From: Aquidulcibacter sp.
GTDB taxonomy: Bacteria; Pseudomonadota; Alphaproteobacteria; Caulobacterales; Aquidulcibacteraceae
Direction of reading: 5' to 3'
Assembly (NCBI RefSeq): GCF_020253525.1
Contig: NZ_JADCBK010000051.1
Location: 1-62,939, forward strand
DNA length: 62,939 bases
A model generated the notes under the pieces. It was not told where the DNA came from, searched no databases, and worked only from the letters and a program-made list of their open reading frames with translations. The position numbers and the translations under genes are program-made. How positions within the stretch are numbered: position 1 is the stretch's first letter; each line of letters begins with the position of its first letter. Shown in pieces: positions 26,059 through 35,344 of this stretch.

Positions 26059-27093
26059 GTGAGTCAATCCAAAACCTTGATGTGGACCGAGGCGCGCGAG
26101 GCTGGCCAAATTGTCCGTCGTCAAGTTGAAGCAAACGCCAGCCTGATGCGCGACCTGGGGGCTCGGCTGCGCGCCCAAAAGCCGCGTCTGGTCTTGACCT
26201 GCGCGCGTGGCTCGTCTGACCACGCAGCCGGCTTTGGCAAATATGCGATTGAAACACGCCTTGGCGTGCTGGTGGCCTCTCACGCACCGTCGACATCCTC
26301 GATCTTTGGGACACCCCTGCGCGATCTGGATGGGGCCTTGTTTTTGGTGATCTCGCAGTCTGGTAAGAGCCCCGACATTTTGACCTCAATCGCATTTGCC
26401 AAAGAGGCGGGCGCCTTTGTCGTTGCCATGGTGAACGACGCGAATTCACCCGCTGCTAAAGCCGCCGATGTGTTTATCCCCCTCCATGCCGGGCCTGAGC
26501 TGGCTGTTGCGGCAACGAAATCCTATATCGCATCCCTATCGGCCATCATTCATTTGGTTGCCGAGTGGAGTGAAGATGCGGATTTGTTGGCAGCGATCAA
26601 CCAAGCTGGCGATCACATCAGTGCGGCGTTTCACCAGGATTGGTCGATTGTGGGCGAGGCGCTTTTGGATGCCAAAAGCCTGTTTGTTATCGGCAGGGGC
26701 CTGACTTTTGGCATTGCCCATGAAATGGCGTTGAAATTGAAAGAGACCAGCGCGCTTCATGCAGAGGCGTTTTCGGCTGCCGAAGTGCGCCACGGGCCAA
26801 TGGCGATAGTTGAGGCGGGCTTTCCGGTTATCCTTATTGCACCAATGGACGAGGCGGCTGCCAGTTTCCCGGCCTTGAGTGACGAATTTGCCGCCCGCCA
26901 TGCCAAGGTCTTTGCCTCGGGCGGGCCATTCCCGGGGGCCATTGACCTGCCAACACAAACCGGACTTCACCCCCTTATTGCACCGCTCTGTCAGGTCTCG
27001 TCTTTTTATGCCTGCGCAGAGGCTTTGGCCCGTGCGCGTGGGCGAAACCCCGATTCGCCACCCTGGCTTAATAAAGTCACCGAAACACAATGA
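26059..27093 (+). CDS. nagB2: SIS-domain glucosamine-6-phosphate deaminase (NagB-II type)
   Basis: Converts glucosamine-6-phosphate to fructose-6-phosphate and ammonia. 344 aa with two SIS domains and no glutaminase domain, as in NagB-II and unlike GlmS. Visible: LTCARGSSDHAAGFGKY (first phosphate loop), VISQSGKSPD (second SIS loop), AVAATKSY, FVIGRGLTFGIAHEMALKLKET and SAAEVRHGPMAIV. Start is GTG 26059 with AGGAG 8 nt upstream. It overlaps nagA by 4 nt, so the pair forms an amino-sugar catabolic operon. Confidence 0.88.
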   Translation: MSQSKTLMWTEAREAGQIVRRQVEANASLMRDLGARLRAQKPRLVLTCARGSSDHAAGFGKYAIETRLGVLVASHAPSTSSIFGTPLRDLDGALFLVISQSGKSPDILTSIAFAKEAGAFVVAMVNDANSPAAKAADVFIPLHAGPELAVAATKSYIASLSAIIHLVAEWSEDADLLAAINQAGDHISAAFHQDWSIVGEALLDAKSLFVIGRGLTFGIAHEMALKLKETSALHAEAFSAAEVRHGPMAIVEAGFPVILIAPMDEAAASFPALSDEFAARHAKVFASGGPFPGAIDLPTQTGLHPLIAPLCQVSSFYACAEALARARGRNPDSPPWLNKVTETQ

Positions 27094-28229
27094 ACGCGAC
27101 CGCTTTCCACAATGGGTGCCTGGGCCTTGGCGGCCAAATCCTGACTGGCCAGACACTGCTTGTGTCGGGGGGCAAGATCGAAGCCATTGGGGCCGACTTG
27201 GCCATACCGGCGGACTATGAGCTTGTTGATTTGAAGGGGGATGTGCTCGCACCCGGATTTTTTGACATTCAAGTCAATGGCGGTGGTGGGGCCTTGTTCA
27301 ATGACGCGCCGACGGTTGAAACCATCGCGACCATTGCAAAAGCCCATGTCAAGTTTGGCACGACGTCTCTCTTGCCAACTCTGATCTCCGATGACCTAGA
27401 CAAGGTGGCCCAAGCCATTGAGGCTGTCGATACCGCCATTGAGGCCGGCGTTCCGGGCATTGTCGGCATTCATTTGGAAGGGCCATTTTTGAACGCCAGC
27501 CGCAAAGGTGTTCATGATGCCTCGAAATTCAAAGTGCTGGATCCTGCGGCCATTGAATTATTGACCCGCTTGAAGCATGGCAAAACCCTAATCACCTTAG
27601 CGCCTGAAACCGCCCCGCCAGGTGCCATCGCGGAACTGGTCGGCCGTGGGGCTGTGGTCTTTGCTGGCCATACCGAGGCAAGCTACGAACAAATCGTGGC
27701 GGCCGAGGCGGAAGGCCTTCGGGGTTTCACCCACATTTTTAACGCCATGAGCCAGCTCTCCAGCCGCGCACCGGGTGTGGTTGGCGCGGCTTTGTCTAGC
27801 CCCCATGCTTATTCAGGCCTGATTGCAGATCAGGTGCATGTCCATCCGGCCAATATGGCCTTGGTCGCCCGTTTGCTTGGACCCCAGCGAACCATTCTGG
27901 TCAGTGACGCCATGCCGACCCTAGGCTCGGATCAAGACTGGTTTGAGTTGAAGGGTGAAAAGATCCTAGCCCGTGGCTTGACCTGTTACACGCCTGATGG
28001 GGTCCTAGCAGGGTCTAACTTATCCATGCTGGATGCCGTGGGGGTGATGATGGGCTCGGTCGGGGTAAGTTTGGCCGATGCCTTGATGATGGCAACCCAT
28101 GCCCCCGCCGATGCCATGGGTCTGCAAGACCTTCTGGGCCACTTGGTGGTTGGGGCGCGGGCGGACTTTGTGCGCCTCGACGCTCAGGCCAATCTGGTTC
28201 AGGTCTGGCAAAACGGCCGTCAGCTCTGA
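27090..28229 (+). CDS. nagA: N-acetylglucosamine-6-phosphate deacetylase
   Basis: Removes acetate from GlcNAc-6-phosphate, supplying the substrate of the preceding deaminase. Amidohydrolase fold, 379 aa. PGFFDIQVNGGGG replaces the classic HxH as in E. coli-type NagA. Other landmarks are GIHLEGPFLN (metal Glu), VFAGHTEAS and FTHIFNAMSQL (metal His residues), and LVSDAMPTLGS (catalytic Asp). ATGA overlap with nagB2. The last 10 nt overlap the end of the convergent flavoprotein gene. No GlcNAc kinase or importer is seen nearby. Confidence 0.93.
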   Translation: MNATAFHNGCLGLGGQILTGQTLLVSGGKIEAIGADLAIPADYELVDLKGDVLAPGFFDIQVNGGGGALFNDAPTVETIATIAKAHVKFGTTSLLPTLISDDLDKVAQAIEAVDTAIEAGVPGIVGIHLEGPFLNASRKGVHDASKFKVLDPAAIELLTRLKHGKTLITLAPETAPPGAIAELVGRGAVVFAGHTEASYEQIVAAEAEGLRGFTHIFNAMSQLSSRAPGVVGAALSSPHAYSGLIADQVHVHPANMALVARLLGPQRTILVSDAMPTLGSDQDWFELKGEKILARGLTCYTPDGVLAGSNLSMLDAVGVMMGSVGVSLADALMMATHAPADAMGLQDLLGHLVVGARADFVRLDAQANLVQVWQNGRQL

Positions 28230-29467
28230 TCTGCGCGTTCCATGAGCCAAGACTCTATCCCTTTGGCAGCATGCTGGGCGCTGGAGAAGCAGGCTTGTAG
28301 GAGATAGCCACCGGTTGGGGCATCCCAGTCGAGCATTTCTCCCGCAACAAACACGCCGGGCAACACCTTCAGCATGAGCCGGGCATCAACACTGTCGCGA
28401 CCTATGCCGCCCGCGGTGGAGATGGCCCGGTCAAGGCCTGCAAGGCCTGACACGTCTATGGGCAGGGTCTTGATTAAGCGTGCCAGTCCCATGGCGGTGG
28501 TTGGCAGCTTGTTGCCGGTTGCTTCCCGCATCAAGGCAATGGCAGGCGGGGCGAGTTTCACATGGCTTTTGAGCGCGGTTGAAATAGATTGTCCCGGCTT
28601 GGCCTTAACAAGGCGATGGGCGAGGGTTTCGGTTTCAACATCGGGCCGCAGATCAAGGTGAATCTGGCAAGACCCATGGCCGAGCCTTGCCCGCAGCGCC
28701 GGCGACAAAGCATAAATTGGTCCGCCTTCGAGGCCAGCCTCTGTGATGACCACATCACCGCGTGCGCGTGCATCACCCAGACTGACTTCAACATTTTTCA
28801 GAACGGCACCGCCAAACCCTGCCTTTAGGGTTTCTGTCCAGGCAGACTGGACCCCGACATTGGAGGCAGCTAACGGGGTAATGCCCACACCAAGCGCGCT
28901 CAAGATTGATGTCCAAGCCCCATCTGCGCCAAGCTTGGGCCAAGACGCCCCGCCAAGAGTCAAAAGAATGGCAGAACCTTGGTGTTCATGGATCGACCCA
29001 TCGCGATGGGTGAATTGTGCGGCCCCGTTGGAACAAAAGCCCGTCCAGCGCGCCCCGGTGGTGATGGTCACGCCCAATTCAGCCAATCGCTGCAGCCAGG
29101 CGCGCAAGAGAGGGGATGCTTTCAGGCTTCGGGGGAATACCCGCCCACTGGAACCCACAAAGAGGGGCTGGCCCAGACCTTCGGCCCAAGCCCGCAACGC
29201 ATCGGGGCCAAAGCCATCCAACCAGTCTTCTACCCACTTCTGTGAGGCCCCATAGCGTGGCTTAAACTGGGCCAGTGCTTCGCTATGGGTCAGGTTCAGG
29301 CCACCGCGTCCGGCCAAAAGAAACTTTCGACCGACCGAGGCCATCCCGTCATATACCTGCACCTTATGGCCTGCCTTGGCCAAAAGCTCTGCGGCAAATA
29401 GGCCTGCAGGTCCCGCCCCAATGATCAGGATCGGCAGGGCAGGGGCTTTAGCGACGGGTTCTGTCAT
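28220..29467 (-). CDS. HI0933/BaiN-type FAD-dependent oxidoreductase
   Basis: Flavoprotein of the HI0933 family. N-terminal Rossmann motif IIGAGPAGLFAAELLA, then the family-typical FLLAGRGGLNLTHSE, and a C-terminal FAD motif GVFVAGEMLDWDAPTGGYLLQ read as AGEMLD...GGY. Members are annotated as NAD(P)/FAD-dependent oxidoreductases; BaiN acts on bile-acid intermediates in clostridia, but most have no known substrate. I prefer the ATG at 29467 (GGAA upstream; the protein then begins MTEPVAKAPALP) over the longer start at 29494, which has no ribosome-binding site. Confidence 0.85.
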   Translation of the reverse strand: MTEPVAKAPALPILIIGAGPAGLFAAELLAKAGHKVQVYDGMASVGRKFLLAGRGGLNLTHSEALAQFKPRYGASQKWVEDWLDGFGPDALRAWAEGLGQPLFVGSSGRVFPRSLKASPLLRAWLQRLAELGVTITTGARWTGFCSNGAAQFTHRDGSIHEHQGSAILLTLGGASWPKLGADGAWTSILSALGVGITPLAASNVGVQSAWTETLKAGFGGAVLKNVEVSLGDARARGDVVITEAGLEGGPIYALSPALRARLGHGSCQIHLDLRPDVETETLAHRLVKAKPGQSISTALKSHVKLAPPAIALMREATGNKLPTTAMGLARLIKTLPIDVSGLAGLDRAISTAGGIGRDSVDARLMLKVLPGVFVAGEMLDWDAPTGGYLLQACFSSAQHAAKGIESWLMERADQS

Positions 29468-29532
29468 GACGGAATTCCAAGCATGGCGCTTCATGGCAGG
29501 CGTTGGCCCGCCCTGTCCATCCAGCCGCTTCC

Positions 29533-30993
29533 TCAGGCGACTTTTGGCTTAGAAAAGCGCATCACATCATCTTCCAGCTTGCCAAAGCGGAAGGCCATCA
29601 GATCCAGCGCGTAATTCTGATGGACTTTCCAAGGTGCGACATGGCCTTGCTTGGGGAAGCTTTCCATCGCGCGGGTGACATAGCCAGAGCTGAAGTCCAG
29701 CCAAGGGGCTGGCTCTAGCGTCTCACTGCCCTTTTCGGGCAGGCAGGTGGTCTGGCCGGTGGCATCGAGATGATTCAGCAAGCGGCAGACATATTCAGCC
29801 GTCAGGTCAGCCTTCAAAGTCCAAGACGCATTGGTATAGCCAAAGGCTGAAGCCAAATTCGGCACGCCACTATACATCATGCCCTTATAGGAAAAGGTCT
29901 TGGAGAAATCGACGGCCTTGCCGTCCACCTCAAATGGCACACCGCTCAAGACTTGTAATTGTAGGCCCGTGGCGGTGACGATGATGTCGGCATCAACCCG
30001 CTCGCCCGACTTAAGAACAATGCCCGCCTCGTCAAATTGCTCGATATGATCGGTCACCACACTGGCCTTGCCAGCCTTTATGGCGGTGAACAGGTCGGCA
30101 TCTGGCACCAGACACAAGCGTTGATCCCATGGATTATAGGTGGGGGTGAAATGCTTGGCCATGTCGAAATCGGCCGGCAATTCCTCTTTCAGCATGCCCA
30201 ATAAACGCTCTTTAACTTGGGCAGGGTGCTTGCGTGCCATCGTGTAAAAATACATCTGAAACAACACATTGCGCCACCGGATCAGGCCATAGGCCAATTT
30301 GCCGGGCAGAACTTTGCGCAACCAATTGGCAAAAGCATCTTCGCCGGGTCGCGACACCACATATGTGGGCGATCTTTGCAGCATGGTCACATGCGCGGCT
30401 TTATTGGCCATCGCAGGGACCAAAGTTACCGCTGTTGCGCCACTGCCGATGATCACAATTTTCTTGCCGCGATAATCAAGATTTTCGGGCCAGAATTGCG
30501 GATGAATGATCTGGCCTTTGAAGTTTTCTTCGCCCGGAAAATCGGGGCGATGGCCTTGGCTATAATTATAATAGCCCGTGCACATATATAGGAAGTTACA
30601 GGTCAGCTGCCCTTTGGCTTGGGCCTCACCAGACGTGTAATCAATCGTCCACCGCGCCGTCGCAGAATCCCATGAAGCCCCGACCACGCGATGGTTCAGG
30701 CGGATTTTGGACTTGATGTCATATTCATCAGCCGTTTCATGCAGATAGTTCAGGATGGATGGACCATCTGCAATGGCTTTAGCTTCCGTCCAAGGTTTGA
30801 ACGAGAAGCCCAAGGTGTACATGTCGGAATCAGACCGGATGCCGGGATAGCGAAACAAATCCCACGTGCCGCCTATGGCCGAACGGCCTTCAAAAATCGC
30901 ATAGCTTTTACCCGGGCATTGGCTTTTGAGGTGGTAAGCCCCGCTGATGCCGGAAATGCCAGCACCAACAATCAGCACGTCTAGATGTTCCAC
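29533..30993 (-). CDS. Flavin-containing (Baeyer-Villiger type) monooxygenase
   Basis: 486 aa. Two dinucleotide motifs: VGAGISGISGAYHL (FAD) near residue 10 and IIGSGATAVTL (NADPH) near 190. Between them is FKGQIIHPQFWP, which fits the Baeyer-Villiger fingerprint F-x-G-x-x-x-H-x-x-x-W-P. The sequence resembles EthA-like enzymes (GTWDLFRYPGIRSDSDMYT). It probably inserts oxygen into a ketone using NADPH and O2; substrate unknown. It is monocistronic and reads toward the HI0933-type gene 65 nt downstream. Confidence 0.9.
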   Translation of the reverse strand: MEHLDVLIVGAGISGISGAYHLKSQCPGKSYAIFEGRSAIGGTWDLFRYPGIRSDSDMYTLGFSFKPWTEAKAIADGPSILNYLHETADEYDIKSKIRLNHRVVGASWDSATARWTIDYTSGEAQAKGQLTCNFLYMCTGYYNYSQGHRPDFPGEENFKGQIIHPQFWPENLDYRGKKIVIIGSGATAVTLVPAMANKAAHVTMLQRSPTYVVSRPGEDAFANWLRKVLPGKLAYGLIRWRNVLFQMYFYTMARKHPAQVKERLLGMLKEELPADFDMAKHFTPTYNPWDQRLCLVPDADLFTAIKAGKASVVTDHIEQFDEAGIVLKSGERVDADIIVTATGLQLQVLSGVPFEVDGKAVDFSKTFSYKGMMYSGVPNLASAFGYTNASWTLKADLTAEYVCRLLNHLDATGQTTCLPEKGSETLEPAPWLDFSSGYVTRAMESFPKQGHVAPWKVHQNYALDLMAFRFGKLEDDVMRFSKPKVA

Positions 30994-31091
30994 GGCGACA
31001 TTCCTATGAGCATGATCTGGATTCTACGTTGAGCACGTGATCCTTTAGCCCATCGTTATGGAGCACGATGCCAACGTCAAGGCATAAAGCT

Positions 31092-31646
31092 TTAGCGTGG
31101 GGCGCGTTTGGCCAAAATCCGCTGCAAGGTGCGGCGATGCATGTTCAAGCGGCGCGCGGTTTCCGAGACATTATGGCCGCAGAGCTCAAAGACGCGCTGG
31201 ATATGTTCCCAGCGAATGCGGTCCGCACTCATGGGGTTAGAAGGTGGGTCTGGCAAATGGTCGCTTTGGGCCAAAAGCGCTTTGACCACATCATCGGCAT
31301 CGGCAGGCTTTGACAGATAATCCACAGCCCCGGCTTTTACGGCCGCAACAGCCGTGGCGATATTGCCATAACCAGTCAGCATCACGACGCGCGCATCTGG
31401 GCGGCGGACATGGAGTTCTTCTACAACCGAAAGCCCGGACCCATCTTCGAGGCGTAAGTCTAAAACCGCAAAGGCAGGCGGTGCGCCGCGCGCAATGGTC
31501 ATTGCCTCTTCCACACCAGCCGCAGTCTTGACCGAGAAGCCGCGGCTTTCCAGCGCACGGGCCAAACGGTTGCGCAAGGGCGCATCATCATCCATCACAA
31601 GGAGGGAACGGTCGGGGAGGGCGTCAATAAGTGTTTCTGCTGCCAT
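31092..31646 (-). CDS. regA: Redox response regulator RegA/ActR/PrrA
   Basis: Two-domain regulator, ~184 aa. Receiver with acidic pocket VMDDD, phosphorylation site VLDLRLEDGSG and the switch Thr/Lys regions (MLTGYGN, LSKPAD). A proline linker precedes a Fis-type helix-turn-helix (NVSETARRLNMHRRTLQRIL), which is near-invariant in RegA. It controls respiratory and carbon genes in response to redox state in alphaproteobacteria. Start placed at ATG 31646, as upstream residues MRRLGSLKT are not family-like. It lies 69 nt downstream of regB. Confidence 0.92.
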   Translation of the reverse strand: MAAETLIDALPDRSLLVMDDDAPLRNRLARALESRGFSVKTAAGVEEAMTIARGAPPAFAVLDLRLEDGSGLSVVEELHVRRPDARVVMLTGYGNIATAVAAVKAGAVDYLSKPADADDVVKALLAQSDHLPDPPSNPMSADRIRWEHIQRVFELCGHNVSETARRLNMHRRTLQRILAKRAPR

Positions 31647-31715
31647 AGTTTTCAGTGAACCCAAACGCCTCAAACTGCAAGTGACAAGAAGTCGCAGGTC
31701 TTTCGGTGGTAAATC

Positions 31716-33083
31716 TTATGTTTTGGCGGCAATTGCCGAGATTGGCCACACGGTTTGCACGACAGCGCCCCGTCCAGGGCCCGCACCATTCCAGAAGGAT
31801 ACTTGCCCGCCTGAGCGTTCCAATAGGGTTTTGGCAATGAAGAAGCCAAGGCCCATGCCCTCACGCGTCGTGGCAGAAGCTGTACCCTGCAGGGTCGTCG
31901 ACACATAGGGCTCACCCAAACGGTCGAGGATAGCTTCGTCAAAGCCTGGTCCATCATCGGTAATGGTGACGCGGACGCTGCGCTCATCCCATTTGGCCGA
32001 GACTGTGACAGCTTGTTTTGCGTAATGAATGGCATTTTCCAACAAATTGCCAAGCCCATAGAGAATGGCGGGCTTGCGAATGACCATCAGCTCGCCTTTG
32101 CCCTCCGGCCCTTGAATATCAAACAAGACGGCCTTGTGGCCCATCTCGGGATGGCGTTCTGCCACTTCTTCGAGCAATTGGCCAAAGGGCAGGGTGTCGG
32201 TGACTGATTCAGGAATTTCCTTCTGATTGGTCAGATTGCGCAAAATCTCGCGACAGCGCTGGGCTTGGGACAGGATGAGTTCGGCATCCTCCATGTCGAG
32301 GCTATTGGGCGGCAGGGAGCGCAGCATTTCTTTGGCGGTAACTTGGATGGTCGCCAGAGGTGTTCCCAATTCATGCGCTGCCGCGGCAGCAAGCCCGCCC
32401 AAGGCGGCGAGCCTTTGTTCGCGCGCCAGCACTTCTTGGGTGGCAATAAGGGCATCGGCCAATTGGCTTTCTTCCAAGGACACCCGCCAAGCATAGCTTG
32501 CCGTAAACAACAGGCCGATGATGATGGCAAATGCCATGGCGAATTGATAAAGCGCCGGCAGCATAAAGCTGCCAGCTGGCAGCCAAGGCAAGGGATAAGA
32601 ATAAAAGGCTAATACCCCGACGCTTAAGATCGTTACCCCAATGATGCTCAACGTCCAACGCGGTTGCAGCGTCGAAGCGGCGATGGTGGCTGGTGCAATC
32701 AGCAACAGGCAGAATGGGTTGGCGATGCCGCCAGTTAGGTAAAGCAAAAGCGCCAGCTGCAGCACATCAAACGTCAATTGCGCAGCTGCCTCCCATTGCC
32801 GCACGAGGCGCTGGGGCGGCAGGCCCACGGTGATGATGATGTTGAGCGTGATATTGGCTGCAATGGTGAGAAGGCAGGCCAAAAGCGGCAGTTCAAACTT
32901 AAAGCCAAAGTGCACCACCAGAACGGTGATGAATTGCCCAATCAGCGCAAACCAGCGGGAGCCGACCAAGGTCCGTGATCGAAGACGGCCGACGAAGGGG
33001 GCATTAATCGCGATAGCCGCCGCGATAATCTCTTGATCTTTCGAAAGTTTGTCCATCCGCCCAGCATAAGCACCTGTCGCCAT
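31716..33083 (-). CDS. regB: Redox sensor histidine kinase RegB/ActS/PrrB
   Basis: Membrane kinase partner of RegA, 455 aa. Six N-terminal membrane segments include the quinone-site motif GGIANPFCLLLIAPATIAA. H-box GLAAAAAHELGTPLATIQ; the redox-active Cys position is kept in SQAQRCREIL; N-box LENAIHYA; G boxes DDGPGFDE and GMGLGFF. All landmarks needed for redox sensing are present. The start is uncertain between 33083 and 33056 (MDKLSKDQE). Confidence 0.92.
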   Translation of the reverse strand: MATGAYAGRMDKLSKDQEIIAAAIAINAPFVGRLRSRTLVGSRWFALIGQFITVLVVHFGFKFELPLLACLLTIAANITLNIIITVGLPPQRLVRQWEAAAQLTFDVLQLALLLYLTGGIANPFCLLLIAPATIAASTLQPRWTLSIIGVTILSVGVLAFYSYPLPWLPAGSFMLPALYQFAMAFAIIIGLLFTASYAWRVSLEESQLADALIATQEVLAREQRLAALGGLAAAAAHELGTPLATIQVTAKEMLRSLPPNSLDMEDAELILSQAQRCREILRNLTNQKEIPESVTDTLPFGQLLEEVAERHPEMGHKAVLFDIQGPEGKGELMVIRKPAILYGLGNLLENAIHYAKQAVTVSAKWDERSVRVTITDDGPGFDEAILDRLGEPYVSTTLQGTASATTREGMGLGFFIAKTLLERSGGQVSFWNGAGPGRGAVVQTVWPISAIAAKT

Positions 33084-33237
33084 TCGCCCAACGCCTTTTG
33101 CTTCATCCCCATGCGATAGATTGCCGCACCAGTTTAGCCACCGATCCGCGCGATGTGCAAATCAGGGGTGAAGGGGGTGGGCGTGGTGCTTGATCTTTGT
33201 CGAGTTCGGCAAAAGGCCGTCTTTGGAAACATTAGCT

Positions 33238-33717
33238 TTACCGCTTGGGAAGCGTCTCGATGCGCAGCCATCGCGCAAACTGCTTGGCAAAAGCTTTATC
33301 ATCCTGCACGCTCAAGATAGAGATATCTGACACAACAAAAACCTGACCATTTTTATGGCGTACATGTAGCATCGCGTTATGCTGTCCTTTGTTTCGGATT
33401 AGTTTCCAGTCTTCAATATCCTCGCGCAAAATCGACCACCTGCTCCCCAGCGATTGATAGGTCAATTCACGGTCGGTGAAGGCCAATTTTTGGACGAAAT
33501 TGCCAATAAGATTGAGCGCGGCAGTCATCACAGGGATGGCGATGAAGGCGATCTGGTACATGCCCGAACCAATTTCTTGAGCGATCAAAATACCGAAAGT
33601 GACAAACAGGGCGGAAAGTCCCGCAATAAAGAGGCGTCGCTTGGTTGAGGGCGCATAGATTATTGAAGCAGGTTCCATCAAACCAAAACCTCCAACTGGC
33701 GAATTGGATTCTATCAT
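33238..33717 (-). CDS. Small membrane protein, PH-like domain suspected
   Basis: 159 aa, function not recognised. Two membrane helices (LFIAGLSALFVTFGILIA and YQIAFIAIPVMTAALNLIGN) are followed by a cytoplasmic region (FTDRELTYQSLGSRWSILREDIEDWKLI) whose strand pattern resembles bacterial PH-like domains seen in small membrane proteins. Start set at the ATG 33717; a TTG at 33732 is possible. It reads away from the Tad-type gene on the other strand. Not obviously linked to regB, which lies 155 nt downstream on the same strand. Confidence 0.6.
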   Translation of the reverse strand: MIESNSPVGGFGLMEPASIIYAPSTKRRLFIAGLSALFVTFGILIAQEIGSGMYQIAFIAIPVMTAALNLIGNFVQKLAFTDRELTYQSLGSRWSILREDIEDWKLIRNKGQHNAMLHVRHKNGQVFVVSDISILSVQDDKAFAKQFARWLRIETLPKR

Positions 33718-34016
33718 GCTTGAGTTACCCAACGGCTAAAGAGCTAGGCGGTTCAAACACCATGCAAAGCGCCAGAGGAGGTATCAAATCCAATCATCGG
33801 CTTAAGCGTCGCAATTCTGATTGAGGGGTCCAGATCAATCCGCCTTCGGTCCCAAACTATCGGAAAATCTACAGCGATCTCTAGAGCGATCAATTTTTTG
33901 TATAATCTATTGCTAGAGCCAATCTTCAGACATATCTTGCAGGTAATCACTGGCTGACTTTTAGATGTCACGTGCCAAATCAAGTTTGGCGCTAGTCGGA
34001 AAAGGCGGCTTGGCCT
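33718..34016 (+). other. Intergenic region before the Tad-domain protein
   Basis: About 300 nt without a gene. A TATAAT at 33901-33906 is the only clear -10-like box; the DNA 17 bp before it (TCTCTA) is a poor -35, so a promoter toward 34017 is only possible. A CTCTAGAG palindrome lies at 33880-33887. Confidence 0.3.
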
Positions 34017-35300
34017 TTGGATTTGAAAGCGTTGCCCCTTACGCGCAACAGATCTGTGTTTAAGCTTGACCCCCGGGTGCGGAATCCGGGCCGCGGCAAT
34101 GTTACCGTCATCACGGCACTGGTTGCCGTCCCTTTGTCCTTGGTTTTGGTCGCTGCTATCGAACTTACCGCATTGAGCAATGAGCATGCCGCTATGCAAG
34201 CCGCCGTTGACGCCGCAGCCCTTGCCGGCGCGCAGTCAATGACGATCGCAGGAACTTCGAAAAAAAGTGCAAGTGACTATGCAGAGAGGTTTGCCCTGAG
34301 CCAGGTCGAAAACTTCGCCAAACGGGCCAAGGTTGAATTTGATGCCAGCGATGGGCCAGACGGGTCCTTTACCGTGCGGGGCGAAGCGATCCGCTCGTCC
34401 TTTTTTGGCAATCTTGTCCCGCCCGGTGGTTTCAAGATCAATGTCGAAGCCACGGCAGAAGCGCTGGTGAAACAGCCCCTGTGCATTCTTGGCATGGATG
34501 ATGGGAGCAATGACACGGGTGTCTCGGGGGCGGGCACGTCCAAAATCACAGCCAGAGGCTGTGTCGTGCATTCCAACAGCAATCATGAAGTTAAGCAAAA
34601 GGCGTCGATAGAAGCCGGGACCGTGCGGATGACCGGCAAAGCTATCGGAACCGCTTTTTCGCCGCAGCCGCAAATGGGCGCTCTAGCGATCGCCGATCCA
34701 TTCAAAGACAGAATCATAGCGCCACCCAAGTCATGTTCATCGGTCCCCGATGGCGGGGAAGTAGAAATGAAGTCGGGCACCAAGGTCTTGAATCCTGGAA
34801 CCCATCGGATTGAGTTTGAGATGAGTGGAACAGCAACCCTCAAGCTTTTGCCAGGAGAGCATTATTTTTGTGAAGACTTAGAGTTTGAGGATGAGTCGCG
34901 CCTCGAAGGTGAAGACACGGTGATGATCTTGATGAATGCCGAGCTTATGGTGCAGGACAAGACCTTTGTGTCTTTGGAAGGTCGTCGCTCCGGAGCTTGG
35001 TCTGGCTTTGTTATTGTCAGTAGTCGCAAGAGCAGTGAGCATGTCAGCTTCAAATCCCCAAATGTGGATCGCCTGCTTGGGACCATTTATCTTCCCGAGA
35101 CCACAATTTATGTGACCTCGCCCGGCAGCGTGGCAGACGGTTCGCAATGGAGCGTTGTTGTGGCGCGCAATGTAATCACCTCTAACTCAGCAAACTTGGT
35201 GATTAATTCTGATTATGCGGGCTCGCCGGTCCCGGTACCAGACGGGGTGGGCAATCGCGCCGGCGGGTCAAAATCGACCCCGCTCCGGCTGCGGAATTAG
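34017..35300 (+). CDS. TadG-like protein with N-terminal Tad domain, polymer-binding surface protein suspected
   Basis: 427 aa. The N-terminus carries the Tad signature: RGNVTVITALVAVPLSLVLV (membrane segment), then HAAMQAAVDAAALAGAQSM, as in TadG/TadE-like pilus-assembly proteins. The remaining ~370 residues are extracellular, with a beta-rich pattern (GTHRIEFEMSGTATLKLLPG and similar) and no VWA motif. The start is a TTG at 34017 with weak SD AAAGG; a second TTG at 34023 is possible, and no ATG is available before the Tad segment. No tad/cpa secretion genes are nearby. Confidence 0.7.
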   Translation: MDLKALPLTRNRSVFKLDPRVRNPGRGNVTVITALVAVPLSLVLVAAIELTALSNEHAAMQAAVDAAALAGAQSMTIAGTSKKSASDYAERFALSQVENFAKRAKVEFDASDGPDGSFTVRGEAIRSSFFGNLVPPGGFKINVEATAEALVKQPLCILGMDDGSNDTGVSGAGTSKITARGCVVHSNSNHEVKQKASIEAGTVRMTGKAIGTAFSPQPQMGALAIADPFKDRIIAPPKSCSSVPDGGEVEMKSGTKVLNPGTHRIEFEMSGTATLKLLPGEHYFCEDLEFEDESRLEGEDTVMILMNAELMVQDKTFVSLEGRRSGAWSGFVIVSSRKSSEHVSFKSPNVDRLLGTIYLPETTIYVTSPGSVADGSQWSVVVARNVITSNSANLVINSDYAGSPVPVPDGVGNRAGGSKSTPLRLRN

Positions 35301-35344
35301 GCGATGGCGACATAAGTCCATGTGCGTAGCTGTCCAGGGGAAAA

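Noticed and set aside
26536-27252. 238-codon open frame opposite nagB2/nagA
   Set aside because: Spans the junction of two well-supported genes on the other strand; low-quality sequence rich in Arg and Gln.
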